In this document: piece after piece, positions 4,790 through 11,550 of the stretch | Position numbering within the stretch: the stretch's first letter is position 1 | Layout of the letters: every line of letters starts with the position of its first letter | DNA from: Chloroflexi bacterium RBG_16_60_22 | GTDB lineage: Bacteria; Chloroflexota; Dehalococcoidia; Dehalococcoidales; RBG-16-60-22 | Direction: 5' to 3' | Length of the DNA stretch: 12,235 bases | Assembly (NCBI GenBank): GCA_001796935.1 | Contig: MGNX01000081.1 | Span: forward strand, 1 to 12,235 | Position numbers and translations under genes: made by a program | The notes under the pieces: generated by a model | What the model was told of the DNA's origin: nothing | The model's database searches: none | The model's input: the letters and a program-made list of their open reading frames with translations, nothing else

Positions 4790-6904
4790 ATGCCAGGAAT
4801 TTTTTGGGTCGTGCCGGCCGCTGGGATAGCGGCCATCATTTTTGCCATTCTAATGGCCCGTGACGTGCTGAGACGCTCGCCGGGGACCGCCCGGATGGAG
4901 GAAGTGGGCGCCATGATTTTCGAGGGCGCCTGGGCTTTCCTCAAGAGGCAGTACTCTACCATCGGCTGGCTGGCGGTGGTGGTGGCCATCGTCGTGGGCG
5001 TGCTGGTGGGCCTGCTGGGTGGCCAGCGCGGCATCGAGGGAATAACCGCCTTCGGCATTGCCTGGAGGACGGGCATCGCCTTTATCGCCGGGGCTTTCTT
5101 CTCGGCGGTCTCCGGCTTTATCGGCATGATTATCGCCGTGAAGACCAACGCCCGCTGCGCTTACGCCGCCCACCACAGCCTGAAGGAAGCGGTAACCGTG
5201 GCCCTGCGCGGCGGAGCCGTGCCGGGTTTCCTGGTGGTGGCGCTGAGCCTGCTCGGGGTAACCGTCATCTACCTGGCCTACGGCGGGGCTGATTCGCCGA
5301 ATATCGCTCCCCACCTGATTGTCGGTTTTGGTTTCGGGGCCAGCTTCGTAGCCCTCTTTGCCCAGCTCGGCGGCGGCATCTATACCAAGGCGGCCGACAT
5401 GGGCGCCGACCTGGTCGGTAAGGTCGAGGCCGGCATACCGGAGGACGACCCCCGCAACCCCGCCGTCATCGCCGACCTCGTGGGCGATAACGTTGGCGAC
5501 TGCGCCGGGCGCGGCGCCGACCTCTTCGAGTCCACGGCGGCGGAGAACATCGGCGCCATGATACTGGGCATTACCATTTACGCCCTGACCGGGCAGGTCT
5601 ACTGGATTCTCTTTCCGCTGGTGGTGCGCGCCTTCGGCATCATCGCCAGCATGGTCGGCATCATGCTCGTCCGCATCCGCGGCAATGAAAACCCGATGAA
5701 CGCCCTTAACCGCGGCTATTACGCGGCGGTGCTGTTATCCATCATCGGCATGTTTTTCACGGTCAGGTTCATGCTGGACAGCTACTGGCTCTTCGCCGCG
5801 GGAGTCGTCGGCATTATCGCCAGCGTCGTCATCGTGTTCATCACCCAGTACTACACCGAGTCGAGATACGGGCCGGTCCGGGGACTGGTCAACGCTTCCG
5901 CCACAGGCTCGGCCACCAACATCGTCAGCGGCATGTCCCTCGGCTTTGCTTCCACCCTGCCGACGGCCCTCACCATCGGCGTCGCCCTGCTGCTGGCCTA
6001 CTGGATGGGGACGAATACCGGGCTGCCGGGCGCCGGGGCCTTCGGCACGGCCGTGGCCACGATGGGGATGCTGATGACCTGCCCCTACATTCTCTCCGAG
6101 GATACCTTCGGCCCGATTGCCGATAACGCCCAGGGCATCAACGAGATGGCCGCCGGCGATACGCTCACGCCCGAGGCCCGGAAGATAAGCTCCCGCCTCG
6201 ACGCCGTCGGCAACACCACCAAGGCGCTGACCAAGGGCTACGCCATGGTCTCGGCGGGCCTGGCGGCCTTCCTGCTCTTCCAGGCCTACCTGGACCGGGT
6301 GTCCTTCCTGCGCGGCCGGGCCTTTGACGACGTCAACCTGGCAAGGATAGAGGTCTTCATCGGCGCGCTGCTGGCGGTGGTGCTGGTCTTTCTCTTCAGC
6401 TCCTGGGCGATACGAGCGGTAAGCGGCGCCGCCTCCAAGATAATCATGGAGGTACGCCGTCAGTTCCAGGAGCGGCCCAGGATTATGACCGGCGAGGAAA
6501 GGCCGGACTACGCCCGCGCCGTGGATATCACCACCCGGGCCGCCCTGCGGGGCATGGTGGCCCCCGGCATGCTTCCGGTCCTCGGGCCGATTGTCATCGG
6601 CGTGTTCTTCAATCTCTTCAAGGCTTATGACGCCGCCATGACGGTGGCGGCCGTGCTGATGGTGGGCACCATCATCGGTATCATGTTGGCCGCCTTCATG
6701 AACAACGGCGGTGGCGCCTGGGACAATGCCAAGAAGCATATCGAGGACGGCTTCCTCGGCGGCAAGGGCAGCGAGGCCCACAAGGCCGCCGTGTGCGGCG
6801 ATACGGTGGGCGACCCCCTCAAGGATACCGTCGGGCCGTCCCTGCACGTTGTCGTCAAGCTGCTGGCCACGGTAACACTGGTGATGTGCCCTCTGTTTAT
6901 CTAG
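4790..6904 (+). CDS. hppA: Membrane-bound proton-translocating pyrophosphatase (K+-independent type)
   Basis: A 704-residue polytopic inner-membrane enzyme that hydrolyses pyrophosphate to phosphate and pumps protons outward. It is hydrophobic throughout, fitting the roughly 16 transmembrane helices of the family, and of normal length. The substrate site is intact: GGGIYTKAADMGADLVGK (194-211) followed by EDDPRNPAVIADLVGDNVGD, then CAGRGADLFES to residue 248, and the C-terminal NNGGGAWDNAKK (638-649) and GDTVGDPLKDT signatures. The K+-dependence position reads GNTTKALTKGYA (474-485): Lys478 and Thr481, where K+-dependent enzymes have Ala and Gly/Ala. By known family rules this makes it a K+-independent H+ pump and not a Na+ pump. 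The ATG at 4790 follows AAAGGAAAGGAG. It is transcribed alone, behind a structured leader and ahead of a strong terminator. Confidence 0.97.
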   Translation: MPGIFWVVPAAGIAAIIFAILMARDVLRRSPGTARMEEVGAMIFEGAWAFLKRQYSTIGWLAVVVAIVVGVLVGLLGGQRGIEGITAFGIAWRTGIAFIAGAFFSAVSGFIGMIIAVKTNARCAYAAHHSLKEAVTVALRGGAVPGFLVVALSLLGVTVIYLAYGGADSPNIAPHLIVGFGFGASFVALFAQLGGGIYTKAADMGADLVGKVEAGIPEDDPRNPAVIADLVGDNVGDCAGRGADLFESTAAENIGAMILGITIYALTGQVYWILFPLVVRAFGIIASMVGIMLVRIRGNENPMNALNRGYYAAVLLSIIGMFFTVRFMLDSYWLFAAGVVGIIASVVIVFITQYYTESRYGPVRGLVNASATGSATNIVSGMSLGFASTLPTALTIGVALLLAYWMGTNTGLPGAGAFGTAVATMGMLMTCPYILSEDTFGPIADNAQGINEMAAGDTLTPEARKISSRLDAVGNTTKALTKGYAMVSAGLAAFLLFQAYLDRVSFLRGRAFDDVNLARIEVFIGALLAVVLVFLFSSWAIRAVSGAASKIIMEVRRQFQERPRIMTGEERPDYARAVDITTRAALRGMVAPGMLPVLGPIVIGVFFNLFKAYDAAMTVAAVLMVGTIIGIMLAAFMNNGGGAWDNAKKHIEDGFLGGKGSEAHKAAVCGDTVGDPLKDTVGPSLHVVVKLLATVTLVMCPLFI

Positions 6905-6927
6905 CGGGGTCCGTATTCGAGGTCATG

Positions 6928-6966
6928 GGGGTCACGCCTTTCGCGGGGCGTGGCCCCTTCTTCTTT
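6928..6966 (+). terminator. Intrinsic terminator of hppA
   Basis: GGGGTCACGCC (6928-6938) pairs with GGCGTGGCCCC (6947-6957) over 11 base pairs with one G-U and an 8-base loop, followed by the T-rich run TTCTTCTTT. It starts 24 bases after the hppA stop. The minus strand has no T-run, so it serves the plus strand only. Confidence 0.8.
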
Positions 6967-6973
6967 GGGGGAC

Positions 6974-7588
6974 CTATCTCAAAAAGGGATTGGCCCGCCG
7001 CTCCGTGCCGATGGTCGAGTCCGGTCCGTGGCCGGGATGGACGACCGTCTCGTCGGGCAGGGACATGAGCCTGTTCTTGATACTGTCCATCAGCTGATGG
7101 TAATCACCGTCAATCAGGTCATACCGCCCGATACCGTAGTTGAACAGCGTATCCCCGGTGAAGACATGCCCCTCCCCGGAGATGCTGATGCCGCAGGGGG
7201 TATGCCCCGGGGTGTGGAGGACGCTGAAATGGAGGCCGCCGATGTCGATTTCGTCCCCGCCCTGGAGAACGCGGTCGGGATAGGGGGCGGCCTCGTAGGG
7301 AGGCTCGTACATATAGCTCGATGATTGCGGGAGGTACTTAGCGCATTCAGCGTGGACGGCTACCGCGGCGCCGGTGGCTTTTTTTACCCGGGCGGCGGCG
7401 CCGACGTGGTCCGGGTGGCGGTGGGTCAGGACGATGAGCTTAATCTTCAGCCCCAGCTTCGCTACCGCCCGCATGATATCGGCGGTATCCGCGCCGGGGT
7501 CGATTATCATACCTTCTCCGGTCTTCTCCGAGCCGACGATGTAGCAGTTGCTGGCAATTGGCCCGACGACGAGCTTCCTGACGAGCAA
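6974..7588 (-). CDS. MBL-fold metallo-hydrolase, glyoxalase II-like
   Basis: A 204-residue cytosolic hydrolase with a binuclear metal centre. The ligands of the metallo-beta-lactamase fold are all present: THRHPDH (His56, His58, Asp60, His61), His129 in HTPGHTPCG, Asp146 in TGDTLF and His187 in HPGHG. It has the single-domain layout of the glyoxalase II-like (YcbL-type) group, without the C-terminal glutathione-binding domain of true glyoxalase II, so the thioester substrate is not certain. The closing TIGTERRANPFL is typical of this subgroup. No ATG fits; translation starts most plausibly at TTG 7588, five bases after GGAGG. It converges on hppA, and is divergent from the DUF1015 gene across 143 bases that carry a -10 box for each. 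Confidence 0.93.
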   Translation of the reverse strand: MLVRKLVVGPIASNCYIVGSEKTGEGMIIDPGADTADIMRAVAKLGLKIKLIVLTHRHPDHVGAAARVKKATGAAVAVHAECAKYLPQSSSYMYEPPYEAAPYPDRVLQGGDEIDIGGLHFSVLHTPGHTPCGISISGEGHVFTGDTLFNYGIGRYDLIDGDYHQLMDSIKNRLMSLPDETVVHPGHGPDSTIGTERRANPFLR

Positions 7589-7617
7589 TATTCCCTCCGG
7601 TCTTTTTACCTTTAAAT

Positions 7618-7623
7618 AGTATA
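7618..7623 (-). promoter_or_regulatory. -10 box candidate for the MBL-fold gene
   Basis: TATACT on the minus strand lies about 30 bases before the TTG start. No convincing -35 is found 16-18 bases upstream. Confidence 0.35.
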
Positions 7624-7704
7624 GCCGACCCGCCGTATTTTTGCATTTCAGGGCTACTTGCGCTGTTTCCGAGGGATACGTTAAACTATCAATGACCGTC
7701 TCTC

Positions 7705-7710
7705 TATAAT
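7705..7710 (+). promoter_or_regulatory. -10 box candidate for the DUF1015 gene
   Basis: A perfect TATAAT lies 21 bases before the TTG start. The -35 region is weak (TTAAAC, 18 bases upstream). The leader would be only about 15 bases. Confidence 0.5.
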
Positions 7711-7731
7711 TCTAGCCTGGCAGGAAGCGAT

Positions 7732-9045
7732 TTGGCTGATATTCGCCCGTTTCGCGGTACACACTACAATCCTTCGCTGGTGAAAGGCCTGGCGAAGGTC
7801 ATCTGTCCCCCCTACGATGTCATTACACCTCAGCTCCAGGAGGAGCTCTACCGGAGGAGCGACTGTAATTTCGTGCGCGTCGAGTACGGGCGGGAGCTGC
7901 CTCAGGATAGCGAAGCGGACAACAAGTACACCCGGGCCGCGGCCGCGATGGAAAAGTGGCTGGAACAGGGTGTCATCGAGACGGACGGACCGTCGTCCTT
8001 CTATATCCACGACCACCATTTCACCCACCAGGGGAAGGAATGCCGGCGCCGCGGCCTGGCCGGCCTGGTGAGACTGGAAGAGTGGAGCAAGATGATTATC
8101 CGTCCTCACGAAGGGACGCTCGCCAGGCCCCGGAGCGACCGCCTCAGCCTGCTCTGGGCTATCCAGGCCAACACCAGCCCCATCATGGCCCTCTACGAGG
8201 ACAGGAACCAGGAAATTAGCACCGCACTGGAGGCGGCGAGCTCTGGAAAGCCCGTACTGGAGGTTGCCATGGAAAACGGGGAGGGACACCGTCTGTGGGC
8301 CGTCACGGATAAAAAGACCATCGGGCGGATTACGCGGTCGCTGGCGGACCAGCCGCTCTACATCGCCGATGGCCACCACCGCTACGAGAGCGCCCTGGCC
8401 TACCAGCGGGAGCGGCGCACCTGCTCCGCCCCGGAGTCCGATGAAGAGCCGTTCGACTACGTGATGATGCACCTGGTAGACTTTGCCGACCCCGGTCTGG
8501 TTATCCTGCCGGCGCACCGGCTCGTCCGCGGCGTTTCCCCGCCGGCCCTGGCCGGCCTGCGGCGGGCGTTGAACACCTGCTTCCATGTCCGGGAGGTGCC
8601 CCTGGACGGTTCGGACACCGACCGGCAGTTCCAGGAACTGCTGTCCGCAGACCACGGCGAGGTGAAATTGCTGCTGCTGGGGCTTACCGGGGAGCGGCTG
8701 CTCCTGCTTACTTTGAATGATTTCAGCATCGTCCGGCCGATGATGCCCTACTTCCACTCCGATGTTTACCAGAGGCTGGACGTGAGCATCGTCGACCATG
8801 TTATCATGGAGGAGCTGCTCGGGCTGACCCACGATAAGGCCGGGACCTTCCTCGACTATACCAGCGACGCGCGGGACGCCGTCAGCCGGGTACGGGAAAA
8901 GGAGTACCAGCTCGCCCTGGTTGTCAATCCGGTCAAGCCGGAGGTCGTCAAAGCCATCGCCGATAGCGGCGACCGCATGCCGAGGAAGTCCACCTACTTT
9001 TATCCCAAGCTGCCCGCCGGACTGGTCCTTTACCGCTTCGGGTAA
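7732..9045 (+). CDS. DUF1015 family protein with a DGHHR motif
   Basis: A 437-residue soluble protein that matches the DUF1015 family by sequence pattern along its length: opening ADIRPFRG and CPPYDVI (25-31), RPHEGT (124-129) followed by the DRLSLLWAIQANTSPIMALY stretch, and ADGHHRYESALAY with DGHHR at 213-217. The DGHHR motif resembles the DGHxR/GHHR signature of ParB/sulfiredoxin-fold proteins, a group that includes ATP- or ADP-dependent free-serine kinases; older annotations called some DUF1015 members ParB-like. No function is proven. Translation probably begins at TTG 7732 with AGGAAG about 5 bases upstream. It stands as a single-gene unit with its own -10 box and a terminator after it, but lies near a class V aminotransferase of the serine/glyoxylate kind. 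Confidence 0.92.
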   Translation: MADIRPFRGTHYNPSLVKGLAKVICPPYDVITPQLQEELYRRSDCNFVRVEYGRELPQDSEADNKYTRAAAAMEKWLEQGVIETDGPSSFYIHDHHFTHQGKECRRRGLAGLVRLEEWSKMIIRPHEGTLARPRSDRLSLLWAIQANTSPIMALYEDRNQEISTALEAASSGKPVLEVAMENGEGHRLWAVTDKKTIGRITRSLADQPLYIADGHHRYESALAYQRERRTCSAPESDEEPFDYVMMHLVDFADPGLVILPAHRLVRGVSPPALAGLRRALNTCFHVREVPLDGSDTDRQFQELLSADHGEVKLLLLGLTGERLLLLTLNDFSIVRPMMPYFHSDVYQRLDVSIVDHVIMEELLGLTHDKAGTFLDYTSDARDAVSRVREKEYQLALVVNPVKPEVVKAIADSGDRMPRKSTYFYPKLPAGLVLYRFG

Positions 9046-9110
9046 ACGGGGAAGTATAGTAAAGATGGGGCAAAGTCCCTAGATGAAAAAGAAACTCAAG
9101 GGGCGTCTGG

Positions 9111-9134
9111 GAGGGGCTAAGCCCCTCTTTCTAT
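9111..9134 (+). terminator. Intrinsic terminator after DUF1015
   Basis: GAGGGGC (9111-9117) pairs perfectly with GCCCCTC (9121-9127) around the 3-base loop TAA, followed by TTTCTATT. It lies 65 bases past the DUF1015 stop. Confidence 0.65.
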
Positions 9135-9138
9135 TATC

Positions 9139-9198
9139 TCCCCCTCTCCAATCACGTAGTCAGCGGATTCGCCGTATTCTGCGGATTGGAGAGGGGGA
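9139..9198. repeat. Long inverted repeat in the DUF1015-ribF gap
   Basis: Perfect 15-base arms TCCCCCTCTCCAATC (9139-9153) and GATTGGAGAGGGGGA (9184-9198) enclose 30 bases. GCGGATT occurs in the loop (9163-9169) and again over the right arm (9182-9188). The purine tract continues as AAGGGGGTGAGG to about 9212. The 327 bases from 9046 to 9372 hold no credible gene: only a terminator, this repeat, a promoter and a leader. The arms look like a multicopy palindromic element, but only one copy is in view. Confidence 0.65.
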
Positions 9199-9260
9199 CC
9201 AAGGGGGTGAGGTTAAGCTAAAGAAGCAAACGGAACCGGACCGAACCAATGGTATTTACG

Positions 9261-9291
9261 TTGACGCACGGTCGGGATTATGTAGTATAAT
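9261..9291 (+). promoter_or_regulatory. Promoter for the ribF-tyrS unit
   Basis: TTGACG (9261-9266) and a perfect TATAAT (9286-9291) are 19 bases apart, slightly long; TAGTAT at 9283-9288 gives a 16-base alternative. A start near 9298 leaves a leader of about 75 bases before ribF. Confidence 0.6.
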
Positions 9292-9303
9292 AATGAATAA
9301 CAG

Positions 9304-9355
9304 GGCTACTGTCACACGTGATTTTAACGATAGCCATCCTGGAAACTGATTCCAG
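9304..9355 (+). promoter_or_regulatory. Two small hairpins in the ribF leader
   Basis: GGCTA (9304-9308) can pair with TAGCC (9331-9335), and CTGGAA (9339-9344) pairs with TTCCAG (9350-9355) around a 5-base loop. The leader does not match the FMN riboswitch, which is longer and has conserved purine-rich elements that are absent here. Confidence 0.3.
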
Positions 9356-9372
9356 CTTCGGGAGAAAACACT

Positions 9373-10305
9373 TTGCCGGTTGAGGAAGAACTAGCCAGAT
9401 TTACCCCCGCCGGGGACACCCTGCTCACGGTGGGGGTGTTCGACGGCGTGCACCTGGGCCATCAGGAGCTCATTGCCGAGCTGCTGACGCTGGCCCGGGG
9501 AAAGGACCTGCTCTCCGGCGTGGTCACCTTCCGGCAGCACCCCGAGGACCTGCTGGTAAAAGGTGGTAAGCTGCCTTTCCTCACAGACATCGAGACCCGG
9601 ACCGGGCTGCTCCGGGAAGAAGGCGTTGATATCATCGTGCCGCTAACCTTCAGTAAAGAGCTGGCCGGCCTCAGCGCCCGCCAGTTCGTCGGCATACTTC
9701 AAAAACGTCTCAGGATGCGCGGCCTGGTCGTCGGCTCCGACTTTGCCCTGGGCCGGGGACGCGAGGGCGATGCCGATGCCCTGCGCCGACTCGGCCAGGA
9801 GATGGGCTTCAGCGTGACGGTGGTGCCGCCACTTAAGGTCAACGGGGAAGTGGTCAGCAGCACGGCCATCAGGCAAGCCCTGGCCCGGGGCGATATGGAA
9901 AAAATCCGCCGACTGACCGGGCGCTCCTTTATCCTTCGCGGGGAGGTGGTGACCGGGGCGGGACGCGGCGAGGGGCTGGGTTTCCCCACCGCCAACCTGG
10001 ACATCAGCCCGGGGCAGGCCCTGCCGCCGGACGGAGTTTACGCCGGCTGGGCGCGTGTCAACGGCAAGACATACCAGTCGATGACCAATATCGGGCGTAA
10101 CCCCACCTTCGGCGACGCCAAGCGCACCGTCGAGTCATACCTGGTCGATTACCACGGCAACCTGTACGGCGCGGAGCTCCGGCTCGACATCGTGGCCCGG
10201 CTCCGTGACGAGAAGAAATTCGCCTCGGCGGAGGCTCTCAAAAAACAGATGGCCGAGGACGTGAGAGAAGGTAAAATAATCCTCAAGCTGGCGGGGGATA
10301 ACTAG
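9373..10305 (+). CDS. ribF: Bifunctional riboflavin kinase / FAD synthetase
   Basis: A 310-residue cytosolic enzyme that phosphorylates riboflavin to FMN and then adenylylates FMN to FAD, releasing pyrophosphate. The N-terminal nucleotidyltransferase half (about 15-170) shows GVFDGVHLGH (21-30), GSDFALGRGREGD and SSTAIR (162-167). The C-terminal flavokinase half (about 180-305) shows GRGEGLGFPTANL (PTAN at 205-208), DGVYAG, NIGRNPTFG and the catalytic Glu254 in TVESYL, ending with the LRDEKKF-type segment. Both activities look intact and the length is normal. The start is TTG 9373, eight bases after GGAG at 9361-9364; no suitable ATG is nearby. It is followed after 2 bases by tyrS, so the two are surely co-transcribed. 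Confidence 0.96.
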   Translation: MPVEEELARFTPAGDTLLTVGVFDGVHLGHQELIAELLTLARGKDLLSGVVTFRQHPEDLLVKGGKLPFLTDIETRTGLLREEGVDIIVPLTFSKELAGLSARQFVGILQKRLRMRGLVVGSDFALGRGREGDADALRRLGQEMGFSVTVVPPLKVNGEVVSSTAIRQALARGDMEKIRRLTGRSFILRGEVVTGAGRGEGLGFPTANLDISPGQALPPDGVYAGWARVNGKTYQSMTNIGRNPTFGDAKRTVESYLVDYHGNLYGAELRLDIVARLRDEKKFASAEALKKQMAEDVREGKIILKLAGDN

Positions 10306-10307
10306 CC

Positions 10308-11522
10308 ATGGCCACCGGCAGGAAACCAGTGAAAAGCGCTGATTTAAACTACCTGCTGAAACGGGCGGTGGCGGAGATTATCGTCGAGGAAGAGATGGTG
10401 CAGATGCTCCGCTCCGGCCGGAAGCTGCGCCTCAAGGAGGGGTTCGACCCCTCCACCCCGGATATCCACCTGGGCCACATGGTCACGCTGCGCAAGCTCC
10501 GCCAGTTCCAGGAGCTGGGACACCAGATTGTGCTTATCGTGGCCGACTGGACGGCGCAGATTGGCGACCCCTCCGGGGTATCGGCCACGCGCAAGATGCT
10601 GACGGCGGACGAGGTGAAGTCCAACGCCGAGACCTATATGAAACAGTTCTTCAAGATAGTCGATAAAGACAGGACCGAGGTCCGGTGGCAGAGCGAGTGG
10701 TTCGGCAAGTTCGACCTGGGCGACGTTATCCGCCTGACCAGCCGCTTCACCGTCGCCCAGTTCCTGGCGCGGGACGACTTCAACAAGCGGTACAACGAGG
10801 GGCGCCCCATCGCCATCACCGAGTTCCTCTACCCGCTGCTCCAGGCCTACGATTCCGTGGCCATCCGGGCGGACGTGGAGTTCGGCGGCACGGACCAGAA
10901 GTTTAACTTCCTGGTGGGGCGGGAGCTCCAGGGGATGATGGGGCAACGCCCCCAGCAGTGCTTCATGATGCCCCTGCTGGTGGGCACGGACGGCGTCCAG
11001 AAGATGAGCAAGAGCCTGGGCAACTACATCGGGGTGGACGAGCCGCCGGAGGATATCTACGGCAAGACGATGTCCATCCGGGACGACTTTATCCTGCCCT
11101 ACTTCGAGCTGCTGACCGACGTTCCCGACAGCGAGCTCGCGGGCTTTAAAAAGCAGCTGGCCGAAACCGGCTTCAACCCGATGACGCTGAAAAAGCGCCT
11201 GGCCCGTGAGCTGGTGACGCAGCTTTACAGCGCCAGAGAGGCCGCCGCCGCCGAGGCCCATTTCAGCAAGGTGGTGCAGCAGGGGGAAACACCGGACGAG
11301 ATGCGTACTATCGAGTTATCGGATAGTAATCCCGATATCCGGCGTATCCTCGTTGCCGAAGGGATGGTTGGCAGCATGAGCGAAGCCGTGCGCCTGATAA
11401 ATCAGGGGGCGGTAAAAATTAACGGCGAAAAGCTTTCCACCTTTAATGCCCGTGTTCAAAATGATAGTATTATACAGGTTGGCAAGCGCCTATTTGTAAA
11501 AGTGGTAATACCGGGCACCTAA
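10308..11522 (+). CDS. tyrS: Tyrosyl-tRNA synthetase (TyrZ-like form)
   Basis: A 404-residue class I aminoacyl-tRNA synthetase that activates tyrosine with ATP and charges tRNA-Tyr in the cytosol. The HIGH signature appears as DIHLGH (52-57), preceded by GFDPSTP, and KMSKS is exact at 232-236 (VQKMSKSLGN). The tyrosine-pocket region includes the EFLYPLLQAYD stretch and EFGGTDQKFN. The C-terminal S4 RNA-binding domain spans about 340-400 (MSEAVRLINQGAVKINGEKL). The DIHLGH form and layout resemble the TyrZ branch more than the E. coli-type TyrS. ATG 10308 is two bases after the ribF stop, with its ribosome site (GGGGGAT) inside the ribF 3' end. No T-box leader is seen, as expected for an internal gene. 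Confidence 0.97.
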   Translation: MATGRKPVKSADLNYLLKRAVAEIIVEEEMVQMLRSGRKLRLKEGFDPSTPDIHLGHMVTLRKLRQFQELGHQIVLIVADWTAQIGDPSGVSATRKMLTADEVKSNAETYMKQFFKIVDKDRTEVRWQSEWFGKFDLGDVIRLTSRFTVAQFLARDDFNKRYNEGRPIAITEFLYPLLQAYDSVAIRADVEFGGTDQKFNFLVGRELQGMMGQRPQQCFMMPLLVGTDGVQKMSKSLGNYIGVDEPPEDIYGKTMSIRDDFILPYFELLTDVPDSELAGFKKQLAETGFNPMTLKKRLARELVTQLYSAREAAAAEAHFSKVVQQGETPDEMRTIELSDSNPDIRRILVAEGMVGSMSEAVRLINQGAVKINGEKLSTFNARVQNDSIIQVGKRLFVKVVIPGT

Positions 11523-11524
11523 AA

Positions 11525-11530
11525 TATAAT
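11525..11530 (+). promoter_or_regulatory. Possible internal -10 box before the aminotransferase
   Basis: A perfect TATAAT lies in the AT-rich 28-base gap between tyrS and the next gene, 20 bases before its ATG. No matching -35 is present at 16-18 bases, so a separate promoter is only possible. Confidence 0.25.
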
Positions 11531-11550
11531 AAAAGACTCAGGAGACACCG

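Noticed and set aside
5735..6847. Open frame of about 370 codons antisense to hppA
   Set aside because: It mirrors a certain gene, has a low-complexity His/Gly/Gln-rich composition and no family motif. It is explained by GC-rich third positions of hppA.
7681..8832. Open frame of about 383 codons antisense to DUF1015
   Set aside because: Shadow of a well-supported gene, with skewed composition and no recognisable domain.
9083..9349. 88-codon plus-strand frame between DUF1015 and ribF
   Set aside because: It runs through a terminator, a long inverted repeat and the ribF promoter, and lacks a ribosome site and recognisable content.
9298..9372. FMN riboswitch upstream of ribF
   Set aside because: The leader is too short and the conserved FMN-element segments are absent.
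10344..11261. Open frame of about 305 codons antisense to tyrS
   Set aside because: Covers the certain tyrS motifs on the other strand and has no domain of its own.
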